In this document: positions 43,351-53,209 of the stretch, piece by piece
Position numbering within the stretch: the first letter of the stretch is position 1
Layout: the number at the start of each line of letters is the position of its first letter
Assembly: GCA_902491575.1 (NCBI GenBank)
Contig: CABUID010000006.1
Coordinates: forward strand, 1-64,000
DNA from: an uncultured Bacillota bacterium
GTDB lineage: Bacteria; Bacillota_I; Bacilli_A; RFN20; CAG-631
Direction: 5' to 3'
Length of the DNA stretch: 64,000 nucleotides
Notes under the pieces: model-generated
Seen by the model: only the letters and a program-made list of their open reading frames with translations
Database searches by the model: none
What the model was told of the DNA's origin: nothing
Translations under genes and position numbers: made by a program

Positions 43351-44232
43351 TTAACGATACATTTTAATACCTTTATTGATGATTTCACATTTATATTCAT
43401 TATAATCATCTGTAATATTTCCATCAATCTGTAATAATACATTCCGGTTATCCTTAAATATAGCTTTTTGGCAATAGATATGCTGAGCTTCTTTTATCGT
43501 AAAAATCTTACCTTTCATTAATTTAATTAAATAACCTGGTATTTTTATTTTTTTTACTTGATTGACAAAAACAAATTCTAATTTTCCATCATTTGGATTA
43601 GCATTGGGACAAATAGGAATTCCGCCCCCTATATGTGATCCATTACATAGTGTTACCAAAAAACCTTTTTTATGTTCAAAAGAACCACCATCAATGGAAA
43701 CATCAAATTCATGCCATTTTATATGAAATAAAGCTTCTAATAAAGAATAAAAATAACGAAAACTACCTTTTAATTTTGTGTGTTTCTCAAAATTAATTAG
43801 TACTTCAACATCAATACCTGTTCCTAACACATTCACACAACGCATATCGTTTACTTGAATGTAATCTACCGGCTTGATTTCTTTCTTTAAAATAACTTTT
43901 AAATCTTCAATAAGATTTTTGGGATTTAGCCCAAGGCATACAGCAAAATCATTTCCAGAACCGGCAGGAATCAAACCTAAATTCCATTTATCTAAATCAA
44001 CAATGCCATTTATTACTTCATTAAATGTGCCGTCCCCACCAATAACAATTATATCTCCCGAAAGATTTTGCGAAGTAATTTGATAAGCAATCTCTTTTGG
44101 ATGCTGGAAATATTGTGATTCGTATAATTGATAATCAATTTTATTCTCATCAAGATATCGATAAACTTCTTTGATTTTCTTATAGTTGTTTTTTTTCCGT
44201 CCAGAAATGGGATTTGAAATAATATAATACAT
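43351..44232 (-). CDS. YegS/DagK family diacylglycerol or lipid kinase
   Basis: A 293-residue lipid kinase with the nucleotide-binding motif GGDGT at 65-69 and the preceding N-terminal SNPISGRKK motif. PAGSGNDFA at ~92-100 is also diagnostic for the DAGK catalytic domain. Members phosphorylate diacylglycerol (DgkB), recycling the lipid released in lipoteichoic acid synthesis, or other lipids; the specific substrate is not certain. Probably cytoplasmic and membrane-associated. It is 20 bases upstream of the PduL gene and probably cotranscribed. Confidence 0.9.
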   Translation of the reverse strand: MYYIISNPISGRKKNNYKKIKEVYRYLDENKIDYQLYESQYFQHPKEIAYQITSQNLSGDIIVIGGDGTFNEVINGIVDLDKWNLGLIPAGSGNDFAVCLGLNPKNLIEDLKVILKKEIKPVDYIQVNDMRCVNVLGTGIDVEVLINFEKHTKLKGSFRYFYSLLEALFHIKWHEFDVSIDGGSFEHKKGFLVTLCNGSHIGGGIPICPNANPNDGKLEFVFVNQVKKIKIPGYLIKLMKGKIFTIKEAQHIYCQKAIFKDNRNVLLQIDGNITDDYNEYKCEIINKGIKMYR

Positions 44233-44275
44233 CTTTCACACCCTCCCACCTTATTTATTATATAAACAAAAACAT

Positions 44276-44307
44276 AAAAAGTCTAGATTAAATCTAGACT
44301 TTTCTTT
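44276..44307 (-). terminator. Terminator of the yfhO-fhs-DUF1540 group
   Basis: AAAAAGTCTAGATT and AATCTAGACTTTT form an almost uninterrupted palindrome at 44276-44303 with T-rich flanks, 17 bases from the DUF1540 stop. Confidence 0.85.
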
Positions 44308-44323
44308 TGTTCTATTATCCTTT

Positions 44324-44614
44324 TTATTTTTTTCTATACGTTGTACACCATGCATCTGAATCAATTTTTACTTCACTTGCTTTGCAAAAATTATCTTTGT
44401 TAAAATAACAAGTGTCTTCATTACAATTGATGGATGTTTCTACATCACTATACTCTGGATACCGTTCGTTTGCAAATTCTTCATTGATGGCGTCTAATAC
44501 TTTTCTTTGATAAGAGCAACAAATTGCATCATCATCTAAAATAATCGATTGCTTACTACAAGTCGTATAGCAATTGTGTTTACAACTTCTTTCATTGCAT
44601 TTTAATTTACTCAT
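44324..44614 (-). CDS. Tandem DUF1540 Cys-rich protein
   Basis: A 96-residue protein made of two DUF1540-type repeats. Repeat 1 has LKCNERSCKHNCYTTCSK and a following ICCSY; repeat 2 has INCNEDTCYFNKDNFCKA and a following WCTTY. The regularly spaced Cys suggest a small metal-binding fold, although the family function is unknown. Overall 11 cysteines are seen in 96 residues. It lies 45 bases downstream of fhs and ends before a strong terminator. Confidence 0.88.
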   Translation of the reverse strand: MSKLKCNERSCKHNCYTTCSKQSIILDDDAICCSYQRKVLDAINEEFANERYPEYSDVETSINCNEDTCYFNKDNFCKASEVKIDSDAWCTTYRKK

Positions 44615-44659
44615 ACTTGCCTCCTATGAATAGTATGAATAAATATATAATTTCTTATA

Positions 44660-46327
44660 CTAAAAAATACCTACAGAATTTCCATTTTCATCTAAATCAA
44701 TTTTTAATGCAGCAGGTACTTTCGGCAATCCTGGCATTGTCATAATTTTTCCTGTAATACAAACTAAAAATCCTGCTCCAATAGAAGGTCGAATTTCACG
44801 AACATGAATAATAAAATTTTCTGGTCGATTGATTAATGTAGGATCATCCGATAAGGAAGCTGGTGTTTTAGCAATGCAAACGGCTAATTTATCCCAACCA
44901 AATTTTTTATATTTCAAGATTTGTTCTTTAGCTTGTGGTGAAAATTCAACATCTTTTGCGCCATAAACAATTTGAGCAACTTTAGTGATTTTTTCTTCTA
45001 AAGATTCGTTAAGTTGATAAAGCGGTTGAAAATCGTTTTCCTTATCTATCATTTCTAAAACTTTATTAGCTAAAGCTATACCACCTTTTCCACCTTTGGC
45101 CCATACTTCAGATAATTCAATTGGATAATGATTTTCTTCACACCATTTTATTAAAGCGTTTATTTCACTATCTGTATCCGTTGGAAATTGATTAATCGCA
45201 ACAACAAAAGGCAAATGAAATGCTTGAATTGTTTCAATATGTTTTTGTAAATTTTTGACACCTTGAAGCAGTGCCACTACATTTTCTTTGGTTAAATCTT
45301 CTTTAGTTACTCCACCATGCGATTTCAATGCTCGAATCGTCGCAACAATAACAACTACACTTGGCTTAATATTGGCTATAGGACATTTTATATCTAAAAA
45401 TTTCTCTGCTCCTAAATCCGCTCCAAAACCAGCTTCTGTGACGACATAATCAGCTAAGTGCATTCCCATTTTGGTAGCAACGATAGAATTACAACCATGT
45501 GCAATATTAGCAAACGGTCCACCGTGTATCAAAACAGGTCCGCCCTCTAATGTTTGGACAAGATTAGGACGAAAAGCATCCTTTAATAATAAAGTAATAC
45601 AACCCCCTACATTTAAATCTTTTACAGTTACTGGGTTTCCATCGTAATTATAACCAATGACAATCGCATCAATTCTTCTTCTTAAATCTTTATAATCTGT
45701 CGCTAAACATAAAATTGCCATAATCTCACTAGCAACTGTTATATTAAAACCATCTTTGCGTGGAATTCCGTCAAATTTTCCGCCTTTTCCAATTTCTATA
45801 AAACGTAGCGAACGATCATTTAAGTCCAAACAACGCTTCCATGTAATATTATTAGGGTCTATATTTAATTCATTTCCTTGATAAATATGATTATCTATAA
45901 TAGCCGAAATTGCATTATTAGCTGTGGTAATAGCATGAATATCGCCAGTAAAATGAAGATTAATTTCATCCATTGGCATGACTTGTGCATAACCCCCTCC
46001 AGCAGCACCACCTTTAATGCCCATTACAGGTCCTAAAGAAGGTTCTCTTAAAACACACAAAACATTTTTCTTTAATTGAAATAATGCTTCAGCTAAACCA
46101 ATACTCGTTGTCGTTTTACCTTCTCCTGCAGGTGTTGGAGTAATCGCAGTTACTAAAATTACTTTGCCATTCTTTGAGGGTTGATTAAAAACATTAAAAT
46201 CTACCTTTGCTTTATATTTTCCATAGCAATCATAATTTTCTTCTTTTAGTCCTAACTCACTCGCTACTTCACGAATGTTTTTCATTTTCGTTTCCTGAGC
46301 AATTTGCAAATCTGTTTTATAAGCCAT
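44660..46327 (-). CDS. fhs: Formate-tetrahydrofolate ligase
   Basis: The enzyme makes 10-formyl-tetrahydrofolate from formate, THF and ATP, feeding purine and formylmethionine synthesis. Length 555 is standard. Signature regions include PTPAGEGKTTT (ATP-binding), REPSLGPVMGIKGGAAGGG, LHFTGDIHAI, and the C-terminal IRPSIGAGFLVCITG. It lies 11 bases after the yfhO stop and probably shares the transcript. No folD or other one-carbon gene is in the window. Confidence 0.97.
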   Translation of the reverse strand: MAYKTDLQIAQETKMKNIREVASELGLKEENYDCYGKYKAKVDFNVFNQPSKNGKVILVTAITPTPAGEGKTTTSIGLAEALFQLKKNVLCVLREPSLGPVMGIKGGAAGGGYAQVMPMDEINLHFTGDIHAITTANNAISAIIDNHIYQGNELNIDPNNITWKRCLDLNDRSLRFIEIGKGGKFDGIPRKDGFNITVASEIMAILCLATDYKDLRRRIDAIVIGYNYDGNPVTVKDLNVGGCITLLLKDAFRPNLVQTLEGGPVLIHGGPFANIAHGCNSIVATKMGMHLADYVVTEAGFGADLGAEKFLDIKCPIANIKPSVVVIVATIRALKSHGGVTKEDLTKENVVALLQGVKNLQKHIETIQAFHLPFVVAINQFPTDTDSEINALIKWCEENHYPIELSEVWAKGGKGGIALANKVLEMIDKENDFQPLYQLNESLEEKITKVAQIVYGAKDVEFSPQAKEQILKYKKFGWDKLAVCIAKTPASLSDDPTLINRPENFIIHVREIRPSIGAGFLVCITGKIMTMPGLPKVPAALKIDLDENGNSVGIF

Positions 46328-46338
46328 CTTTATCCCCT

Positions 46339-49300
46339 CTATCTTTCTTTTTTTATTTTTTTCTTAATCTTTTCAATCACGGAATGAACATACTTCTCAT
46401 GTTCTTTAAAATACTTTTCTTCTTGTATTTCTTGCTGTTTCATATAGATAGATGCAATTTGTTCTTCACAAGAAAGAATATTGATTTTTTTATTTTTGTA
46501 AACAAATCCTAAAATAAGATAAAGCAATAATCCAACTCCAGTCGATAACAAACCGGTTTTAAGTTTTGGAGTAAAATAAGACAATTCATATTCCGTCAAC
46601 TCTTCATTTGTAATAAAACCAATAAATCCTCCATTAACTTTAAACATATCCTGCACTTTACCATTTGCTTTTAAAGTCCAACCAGCATCATAAGGAATAT
46701 TGGTTACAGCAATTTTTTTCTTATTCGTATTACTTTTAAAAGTGAATGTGTTTTGATGATAATTTACATCTGTTAAAAGCGATGAATTAATTTTTTCTTG
46801 CATGTTTTCAATTTCACTTTGATAAGCATAGGTGATATCGATGTTTCTTAAGGATCCTCCTGATGAAAACACTTGATTGAAGTAAGTATCACTGATAAAT
46901 TCGATGACAATTTTATCTACAGGTTGGTTAAGATAAAATCCTCTTTGTACTTTCCATTCATAATTTTCAGCATTTAAGGAGCTATTACTATTCATATGAG
47001 CATCTTGCGTGACTAATGTATCTCCATTATAAAAACTGATTAAAACTTTTGGCCCTAATTTAAAAGAAAGATTAATATAGCACAAGTTATCATCACTCGA
47101 TAATTTAGCTAAAGGTTCATTTGAATTCCTTAATTTTAAAATCAATTGATCACCATAGTAATTATTTTCTTCCCAGCGACGATGTAAAAAGCCACATCCT
47201 TCTGGTAAGTATTGTTTTATTTCATTTTCAGTGAAAGAATTTTTTTGAATTTCATAAGTTTGTCTTTCACGGTTATTCGTTAAATGAGAAGAAGCGTCTT
47301 CTCGAGGTGAAAAATATAAATCCCATCGACTTTGTGAAAAAGTCTTATATTGAACATTATAAGAAGTTTTCATTGAAAGGTCCTCTGAAAAGGCGGCTAA
47401 CTTTTCCATATCTTCATTTTCAATAATAGCTGTGGTAGCGTAAAGTTCTTCATAATAAGTGGCTAAACTACTCGAAGTACTTTTAGAGGAAATATATTCA
47501 TCTACACAATAACCAATACCTATAAAATTGTTATTTTTATATACATCATAATAATCATAACTTTTATATAGATCATAATTCCATCCTAAATTTAAACGAT
47601 AATCTTGCTGTTCTTCTTGCATGCTCGTTCGGCCATCATAAACCACTGTACGATCGCGGTAATATTCATCATTATCATTATTTGGATCTAATTTATCAAT
47701 GATATAATATTTTGTTCCAATATATTGATCTAACCAATATCTTTTTTCATGATTTCCCATCGTCCAACTGCCACCATAAGCCATTTTAGAACGATTTTTA
47801 AAATCATCCAATTCAAAATCATAGGTTGAATTGAAAGTAGAAGCACCATTATAATTTAAAGCAGAAGGTAAATTCATAATAGAACGAGTTGCTTCTGTAT
47901 TCATTACTCTATAAAAATCTTTATCTTCTTCTTGCATTTCTTTTACAATATCTGTTAACTCTTCATATTGTGGTTGCGCTAAATAATAAGTATCCCAATT
48001 GGCATAACCTTTATTTTCAATCGTAATCACTGTTGAAGCGCCAATTTCCATGACAATAATTCCCATCATTAACTTTTTAACCATAGCCGGTTTGAAAAAT
48101 TTAAAACGATAAATCGCCCAAACAATCAACATGACTAAAATTTCTACAAAGGAAACAATCAGCATACCTGGTATATCTTTTCCAAACACATTGAAAGTAT
48201 CACCAGTCGGTATTTTTCCTGCACCTTTAGAAATAAAATAAACACAAATAGCAAGCAAATAATTAAAAAATAGATTTACAGTTACCCAACGACGATTTAT
48301 TGTTTCAAATTTATCCAATGTTGGAATAATAAATATTATTCCAATTAAAACAATCCAAATTTGCCAACGTCCATATAAACTTGTAAAAGCAAAAGCTGCA
48401 TGAGAAGTTATTGGAAAAAATGGTAAAGCTAAACATATCAACACACCAAAAATTGTCCATGGTCTTTTACTTTTTAAAGCCTGTATAATACTTGGAATCA
48501 ATAACATTGTTAAAGGTGTAGTAATGAAAAAACCACCAATAGCATTGTCTAGAGAAGCATTATCAAACATAATGTTATCCCAACAATTTGTATTCATATA
48601 AATCCAATTGGATAAAATATAACCAATATTGACTTTCGCTGGAACATCCATCGTCGAAATTTTTCGATCATTCCAAACAAATAAATTTTTAAATAAATTT
48701 TTTAAGTTGTCGCTCGTTAAAATTTCTTTTAAGTTTTTACTTTCTCCTAAAATTAATTTGCCATCTACTCTTTCTGGAGAAACAAATATCGTTTCTAATA
48801 AAGAAAGCAAATAACTTGAACTTGTTTGTGTACGATTCGTTGACATCGCAACATGAAGCGAAGGAAATAAACAAATTCCTGCCATCAATACACCGGCCAG
48901 TCCATATCCAATTCCTTGTAACAAAACTCCCCAACGTACTTTAGCACTATAACCTCTTTTTTTATTAATACCATAAATATAAATCCAACGATAAATGGCA
49001 TACATTGCTCCAAAAATACAAAAGTTCACTAAAAAGAAATAATTGGATATTCCACACAAAAAAGTGGCCAAACCTAGTAACCAACCTTTTCTTTCTTTCA
49101 AACATTTTTCGATTCCCATGATAAATAAAGGGAAAAATGCCATTGCATCGCCAAAATGAAACCACAAATAAAATAAAGTCCAACCAGAAAATGCATAAAT
49201 AAAACCGCCTATCCATGACATTTTAAAGGAAACATGAAAATATTTTCTTAATAAAATATACATAAAAAAGCCACCAAGTGCAAATTTAAAAACCATATGA

Positions 49301-49659
49301 AAAAATATGCCTTGGTAAAGTAATTTTTCAGGCCACAAACATAAAAGATAAAATAAAGGAGAAAAAACATAATAAAAACTTTGTGTTCCTAAATAGTTTG
49401 CTCCTAAGTAATTGCTAAAATCAAATAAAGGATATTCGCCTGTTTTAATAAAATTCCAAAAAATATGATAACCTTGGGAATAAAATGCATAAGTTTGTAA
49501 GGTATAATCTCCACTTAAAGGTAAAGTAAAATGATTTCCTATCGCTTCTATTGAAAAACAAACAAGACCAATTAAATAAATAGAACAGAATGCTTTAAAG
49601 TACTCATTTTTTGATAATTTTTTAAAAAAATCCTTTATGGAGTCGATGACTTTTTTCAT
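46339..49659 (-). CDS. yfhO: YfhO family polytopic membrane protein (putative GT-C glycosyltransferase)
   Basis: A 1106-residue protein with a dozen or more hydrophobic helices in the N-terminal half, an extracytoplasmic beta-rich domain of ~450 residues (roughly 560-1040), and a last helix (LLSTGVGLLLYLILGFVY) before a charged, Lys-rich tail. The architecture matches YfhO, which in Bacillus works with the GT2 enzyme CsbB to add sugars (GlcNAc) to lipoteichoic acid outside the cell. The start at 49659 has AAGAAGGAG upstream; the ORF extends seven codons further up without signal. It is divergent from a CsbB-like GT2 gene, which supports the pairing. Confidence 0.88.
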   Translation of the reverse strand: MKKVIDSIKDFFKKLSKNEYFKAFCSIYLIGLVCFSIEAIGNHFTLPLSGDYTLQTYAFYSQGYHIFWNFIKTGEYPLFDFSNYLGANYLGTQSFYYVFSPLFYLLCLWPEKLLYQGIFFHMVFKFALGGFFMYILLRKYFHVSFKMSWIGGFIYAFSGWTLFYLWFHFGDAMAFFPLFIMGIEKCLKERKGWLLGLATFLCGISNYFFLVNFCIFGAMYAIYRWIYIYGINKKRGYSAKVRWGVLLQGIGYGLAGVLMAGICLFPSLHVAMSTNRTQTSSSYLLSLLETIFVSPERVDGKLILGESKNLKEILTSDNLKNLFKNLFVWNDRKISTMDVPAKVNIGYILSNWIYMNTNCWDNIMFDNASLDNAIGGFFITTPLTMLLIPSIIQALKSKRPWTIFGVLICLALPFFPITSHAAFAFTSLYGRWQIWIVLIGIIFIIPTLDKFETINRRWVTVNLFFNYLLAICVYFISKGAGKIPTGDTFNVFGKDIPGMLIVSFVEILVMLIVWAIYRFKFFKPAMVKKLMMGIIVMEIGASTVITIENKGYANWDTYYLAQPQYEELTDIVKEMQEEDKDFYRVMNTEATRSIMNLPSALNYNGASTFNSTYDFELDDFKNRSKMAYGGSWTMGNHEKRYWLDQYIGTKYYIIDKLDPNNDNDEYYRDRTVVYDGRTSMQEEQQDYRLNLGWNYDLYKSYDYYDVYKNNNFIGIGYCVDEYISSKSTSSSLATYYEELYATTAIIENEDMEKLAAFSEDLSMKTSYNVQYKTFSQSRWDLYFSPREDASSHLTNNRERQTYEIQKNSFTENEIKQYLPEGCGFLHRRWEENNYYGDQLILKLRNSNEPLAKLSSDDNLCYINLSFKLGPKVLISFYNGDTLVTQDAHMNSNSSLNAENYEWKVQRGFYLNQPVDKIVIEFISDTYFNQVFSSGGSLRNIDITYAYQSEIENMQEKINSSLLTDVNYHQNTFTFKSNTNKKKIAVTNIPYDAGWTLKANGKVQDMFKVNGGFIGFITNEELTEYELSYFTPKLKTGLLSTGVGLLLYLILGFVYKNKKINILSCEEQIASIYMKQQEIQEEKYFKEHEKYVHSVIEKIKKKIKKER

Positions 49660-49749
49660 ATTTTTACTCCTTCTTTTCACTCATATCTTATTATACACAA
49701 TTTCCCTGTATTATTTAAGCAAAATCAAATGAATAAAATGAATTCCTAT

Positions 49750-49778
49750 TTGCTAGTTTAACAAAAATAACATATAAT
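49750..49778 (+). promoter_or_regulatory. Promoter of the GT2 gene
   Basis: TTGCTA (49750-49755), a 17-base spacer, and a perfect TATAAT (49773-49778), followed by CGGAGG before the start. Confidence 0.65.
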
Positions 49779-49803
49779 AGAATTAAATTAAACGGAGGCT
49801 TTT

Positions 49804-50736
49804 ATGATGAAAGAATTATTATCCATTATCGTACCTTGTTATAATGAACAAGAAGCACTACCTATTTTCTATAAAACAATTATTCCTATTTTAGAAAATT
49901 TAGAGCCTGACTATGAGTTGATTTTTATTGATGATGGCTCAAAAGATAATACATCCTCTCTTATTAAAAAAATTGCCGAAGAAAATTCAAATGTAAAATT
50001 TGTCATTTTCTCACGTAATTTTGGCAAAGAAGCAGCAATGTATGCTGGACTTGAAAATTCAAAAGGTGATTATGTAGGTGTTATGGATGTTGATTTACAA
50101 GATCCTCCAGAACAACTTCAAGAAATGCTCAAAGTAATCAAAGAAGAAAACTATGATTGTGTTGCAACACGTAGAGTGACTCGAAAAGGAGAGCCTAAAA
50201 TTCGTTCTTGGTTTGCTCGAAAATTTTATAAGCTTATTAATAAATGGTCTCAAACAGAAGTGGTAGATGGTGCTAGAGATTATCGTTTAATGAAAAGAAC
50301 AATGGTCAATGCAATTTTATCCATGAAAGAATACAATCGTTTTTCTAAAGGAATATTTAGTTGGGTTGGTTTTAAAACAAAATGGTTAGAATACGAAAAT
50401 GTAGAACGTTGTGCTGGTGTAACAAAATGGAATTTTAAAAAATTATTTGTCTATGCTTTAGATGGGATTATTGCTTTTACATTAGCACCTCTTTATTTAA
50501 TCATTAAACTAGGAGTTTTATTACTTGTCCTTGACTTGCTTGCTACAATCGTTCTTTTTATTCTTCATTTTTGTGGTATTACTTGTTTTTATTCTTGGGT
50601 AATTTTATTGTTATCCATTACCTTTTTAATTTCTTTACTGATTATCTGTTTAGGTATTATGGCTTTATATCAAGCAAAAATTTATTCGGAAATAAAAAAT
50701 AGACCGATTTATATTGCAAAAGAAAGTAATTTATAA
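49804..50736 (+). CDS. CsbB/GtrB-like polyprenyl-phosphate glycosyltransferase (GT2)
   Basis: A 310-residue GT2 enzyme that transfers a sugar from a nucleotide donor to undecaprenyl phosphate. The GT-A domain shows LSIIVPCYNEQE, FIDDGSKDNT, and the metal-binding DVD in GVMDVDLQDPP. Two C-terminal transmembrane helices (LAPLYLIIKLGVLLLVLDLL and the following) anchor it, as in GtrB, CsbB and DPM synthases. Divergent from yfhO, which fits the known CsbB-YfhO partnership in surface-polymer glycosylation. No GtcA-type flippase is seen in this window. ATG ATG doublet at the start; either could be used. Confidence 0.88.
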   Translation: MMKELLSIIVPCYNEQEALPIFYKTIIPILENLEPDYELIFIDDGSKDNTSSLIKKIAEENSNVKFVIFSRNFGKEAAMYAGLENSKGDYVGVMDVDLQDPPEQLQEMLKVIKEENYDCVATRRVTRKGEPKIRSWFARKFYKLINKWSQTEVVDGARDYRLMKRTMVNAILSMKEYNRFSKGIFSWVGFKTKWLEYENVERCAGVTKWNFKKLFVYALDGIIAFTLAPLYLIIKLGVLLLVLDLLATIVLFILHFCGITCFYSWVILLLSITFLISLLIICLGIMALYQAKIYSEIKNRPIYIAKESNL

Positions 50737-50792
50737 TCATAATATACAGAAAATGATAGGATTAATCTATATCCTTTTAAGAGGTGAAGAAT

Positions 50793-51998
50793 ATGATTCA
50801 ATTTATCGTAAAAAAATGTATCAAAAACTATGATGATACAAAAAATCAAAAAGTAAGAGAAAGTTATGGCGTTTTAGGTGGCGTTTTAGGGATTATATGC
50901 AATATATTTTTATTTGCTATAAAGTTAACCATAGGAATTATTTTAAATGCCTTTTCTATTTTAACGGATGCTTTTAATAACTTAACCGATTCTTTTTCGT
51001 CTGTTGTTAGCATCATTTCAGCTAAATTATCGAATAAAAAACCAGATAAAAATCATCCTTTTGGTCATGGAAGATTAGAATATATCGCTACTTTAATTGT
51101 ATCATTTATTATTATAATGGTTGGTTTTCAATTATTAATGACTTCTATTGAAAAATTTATAGATGGAATCAACGGAAATTATGAAGTTTTGGCGAAAGGG
51201 AAAACCCTAATTATTTCAATGATTATTTTGTTTTGTTCGTTATTGATAAAATTATGGATGTTTTTTTATAATCGATATTTAGGAAGAAAAATTCATTCAA
51301 GTGTCTTAATGGCGGCTTCTGTAGATAGTTTTTCAGATGTTTTAACTTCATTATCTATTATTTTAGCAACATTAATTGGTGGTTTACTTTTAAAAGATCA
51401 TTATTTTTATGCAGATTCTATCATTGGTTTTATTGTTTCAATTTTAATTTGTTTAAATGGTTTTAAAATTATCTTTTCAACAATTGGAGATTTGCTTGGT
51501 CGCCCTGCTAGTAAAGAAGATTTAAAACAAATCGAAGATATATTATTATCGAATAATAAAATTTTAGGCATTCATGATTTAATTATTCATGATTATGGAC
51601 CAGGAAGAAAATTTGCTTCAGTTCACGCGGAAATTGATGCAAAATCAAATATCATTGAAGCACATGAAATAATTGATGAAATCGAACAAATTTGTTATGG
51701 AAAAACCAATATTGATTTAACCATCCATATGGATCCAATTGATATTGACTCGCAAGAAGTCATTAATGCTAATCTGATTATTCAAAATATCGTTGAAAAA
51801 TATGAAAATATTTCCTACCACGATTTAAGAATAACAAATGGTGAAAACAATATTAATGTCATTTTTGATTTAGTAATCCCCTTTGAATATGATAATGAAA
51901 AAATCAAAACGATCGTTTCTACGATAAAAAAAGAAGTGAAAGAAATCAATCCGATTTATACATTAGTCATCAAAATTGATCATCCTTTTAATGAATAA
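50793..51998 (+). CDS. Cation diffusion facilitator (CDF) transporter
   Basis: A 401-residue CDF exporter with six transmembrane helices, a cytosolic C-terminal domain with metal-binding residues, and an extended C-terminus. Characteristic regions: ILTDAFNNLTDSFSSVVSI, HPFGHGRLEYIATLIV, and VDSFSDVLTSL. Members export Zn, Fe, Mn or similar divalent ions in exchange for protons. The start at 50793 lies nine bases from AAGAGG; the upstream GTG in frame is inside the binding site. It is 56 bases downstream of the GT2 gene on the same strand and ends in a strong terminator. Confidence 0.92.
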   Translation: MIQFIVKKCIKNYDDTKNQKVRESYGVLGGVLGIICNIFLFAIKLTIGIILNAFSILTDAFNNLTDSFSSVVSIISAKLSNKKPDKNHPFGHGRLEYIATLIVSFIIIMVGFQLLMTSIEKFIDGINGNYEVLAKGKTLIISMIILFCSLLIKLWMFFYNRYLGRKIHSSVLMAASVDSFSDVLTSLSIILATLIGGLLLKDHYFYADSIIGFIVSILICLNGFKIIFSTIGDLLGRPASKEDLKQIEDILLSNNKILGIHDLIIHDYGPGRKFASVHAEIDAKSNIIEAHEIIDEIEQICYGKTNIDLTIHMDPIDIDSQEVINANLIIQNIVEKYENISYHDLRITNGENNINVIFDLVIPFEYDNEKIKTIVSTIKKEVKEINPIYTLVIKIDHPFNE

Positions 51999-52015
51999 TT
52001 TATTCTATTATAAAC

Positions 52016-52060
52016 AAAAAACCTCCTTTAGACTTTTTGTCTATTTTGGAGGTTTTTATT
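52016..52060. terminator. Bidirectional terminator between CDF and Gfo genes
   Basis: AAAAAACCTCC (52016-52026) pairs with GGAGGTTTTT (52048-52057), with an inner AGAC/GTCT stem, serving both convergent genes. Confidence 0.85.
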
Positions 52061-52091
52061 CTGTTTGTTTAAATTTTTTTAATAATCAATT

Positions 52092-53165
52092 TTATTGAAT
52101 GACAACTTCATGACCTGTTTTAGCAGACTCATAAATTGCATCTAAAATTTTCATTAATACGACTCCATCTTCAGCTGGAGCTTTACATTCTACATGATTC
52201 ATACAGCAATCATAAAAATGATTAATTTCATTTGAAAACATTTCAGCAAATACATCATTTGAATATTCTATAATTGGCGTAATATTTGTCATATAATCAT
52301 TGATATCTTTGAAGATTTCAAGTTTTGGTTCTACAACTGCTCCACCCTTATCACCAAACATTTGTAAAGTAGTGATTCCTTCTTTAATATTTAAAGTAAA
52401 GGAAGCTTCAACATGTAAAACAGAACCATTATCAAAACGAATCAATGCGATAACACTATCTTCAACATTACAAATATTTGTTTTTGCATCAAAATCTACT
52501 GGATGATAATGTGGAATTCCTTTAATATAATTTTTATCGCCTAAATGGTTAAATGTTGCACCATAAACTGAAACAGGTTTGTGCATACCCATTAAATATC
52601 TAGAAAGATCAATAACATGTACGCCAAGATCTATTAATGGTCCTCCGCCTGATTTATCTTTATCCGAAAACCATCCGCCAGGATTACCAACTCTTCTTGT
52701 ATAAATAGCCTTTGTCAAATAAATATTTCCAAACGTATCACTATTTTGAAAATCTTGGAAGATTTGTGTTGTTTTAGCAAATCTTTTCACAAATCCTACT
52801 TGCAAAACAACTCCTTGTTTTTTTGCTTCATCTTCCATTTCTTGAGCTTGTTTGGCATTCATAGCCATTGGCTTTTCACATAAAACATTTTTATGTGCTT
52901 TTAAAGCTTTCATTGTGCATTCATAATGTGCATTATTCCATGTACAAACACTTACAGAATCTAATTCTGGTTCATTCTTTAACATTTCATCTACAGAACC
53001 ATATGCTGCAGGAATATTATAATCCTTAGCATACTTTTTTGCTCTTTCTAAATTGATATCGCAACAAGCAACAATTTCAACATTTTTATTTCTTCGATAT
53101 GCTTGTGTATGACTATGTGAAATGTTTCCACAGCCTATAATACCCACCTTCATAATTTTTTCCAT
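52092..53165 (-). CDS. Gfo/Idh/MocA family NAD(P)-dependent oxidoreductase
   Basis: A 357-residue sugar or inositol dehydrogenase-like enzyme. The Rossmann motif GIIGCGNISHSH is near the N-terminus; CEKPMAMN carries the conserved Lys of the EKP motif, and GGGPLIDLGVHVIDLSRYL holds the usual catalytic GxxxDxxxHxxD arrangement. Substrate unknown. It is separate from the neighbouring membrane-protein gene by 44 bases. Confidence 0.92.
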   Translation of the reverse strand: MEKIMKVGIIGCGNISHSHTQAYRRNKNVEIVACCDINLERAKKYAKDYNIPAAYGSVDEMLKNEPELDSVSVCTWNNAHYECTMKALKAHKNVLCEKPMAMNAKQAQEMEDEAKKQGVVLQVGFVKRFAKTTQIFQDFQNSDTFGNIYLTKAIYTRRVGNPGGWFSDKDKSGGGPLIDLGVHVIDLSRYLMGMHKPVSVYGATFNHLGDKNYIKGIPHYHPVDFDAKTNICNVEDSVIALIRFDNGSVLHVEASFTLNIKEGITTLQMFGDKGGAVVEPKLEIFKDINDYMTNITPIIEYSNDVFAEMFSNEINHFYDCCMNHVECKAPAEDGVVLMKILDAIYESAKTGHEVVIQ

Positions 53166-53209
53166 TTTTGTTTTATCCTTTCGTATTTTACATGTCCATC
53201 ATAACACAT

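Noticed and set aside
44233..46340. A folate or other riboswitch in front of fhs
   Set aside because: The gap between yfhO and fhs is only 11 bases, and no structured leader is evident upstream of yfhO.
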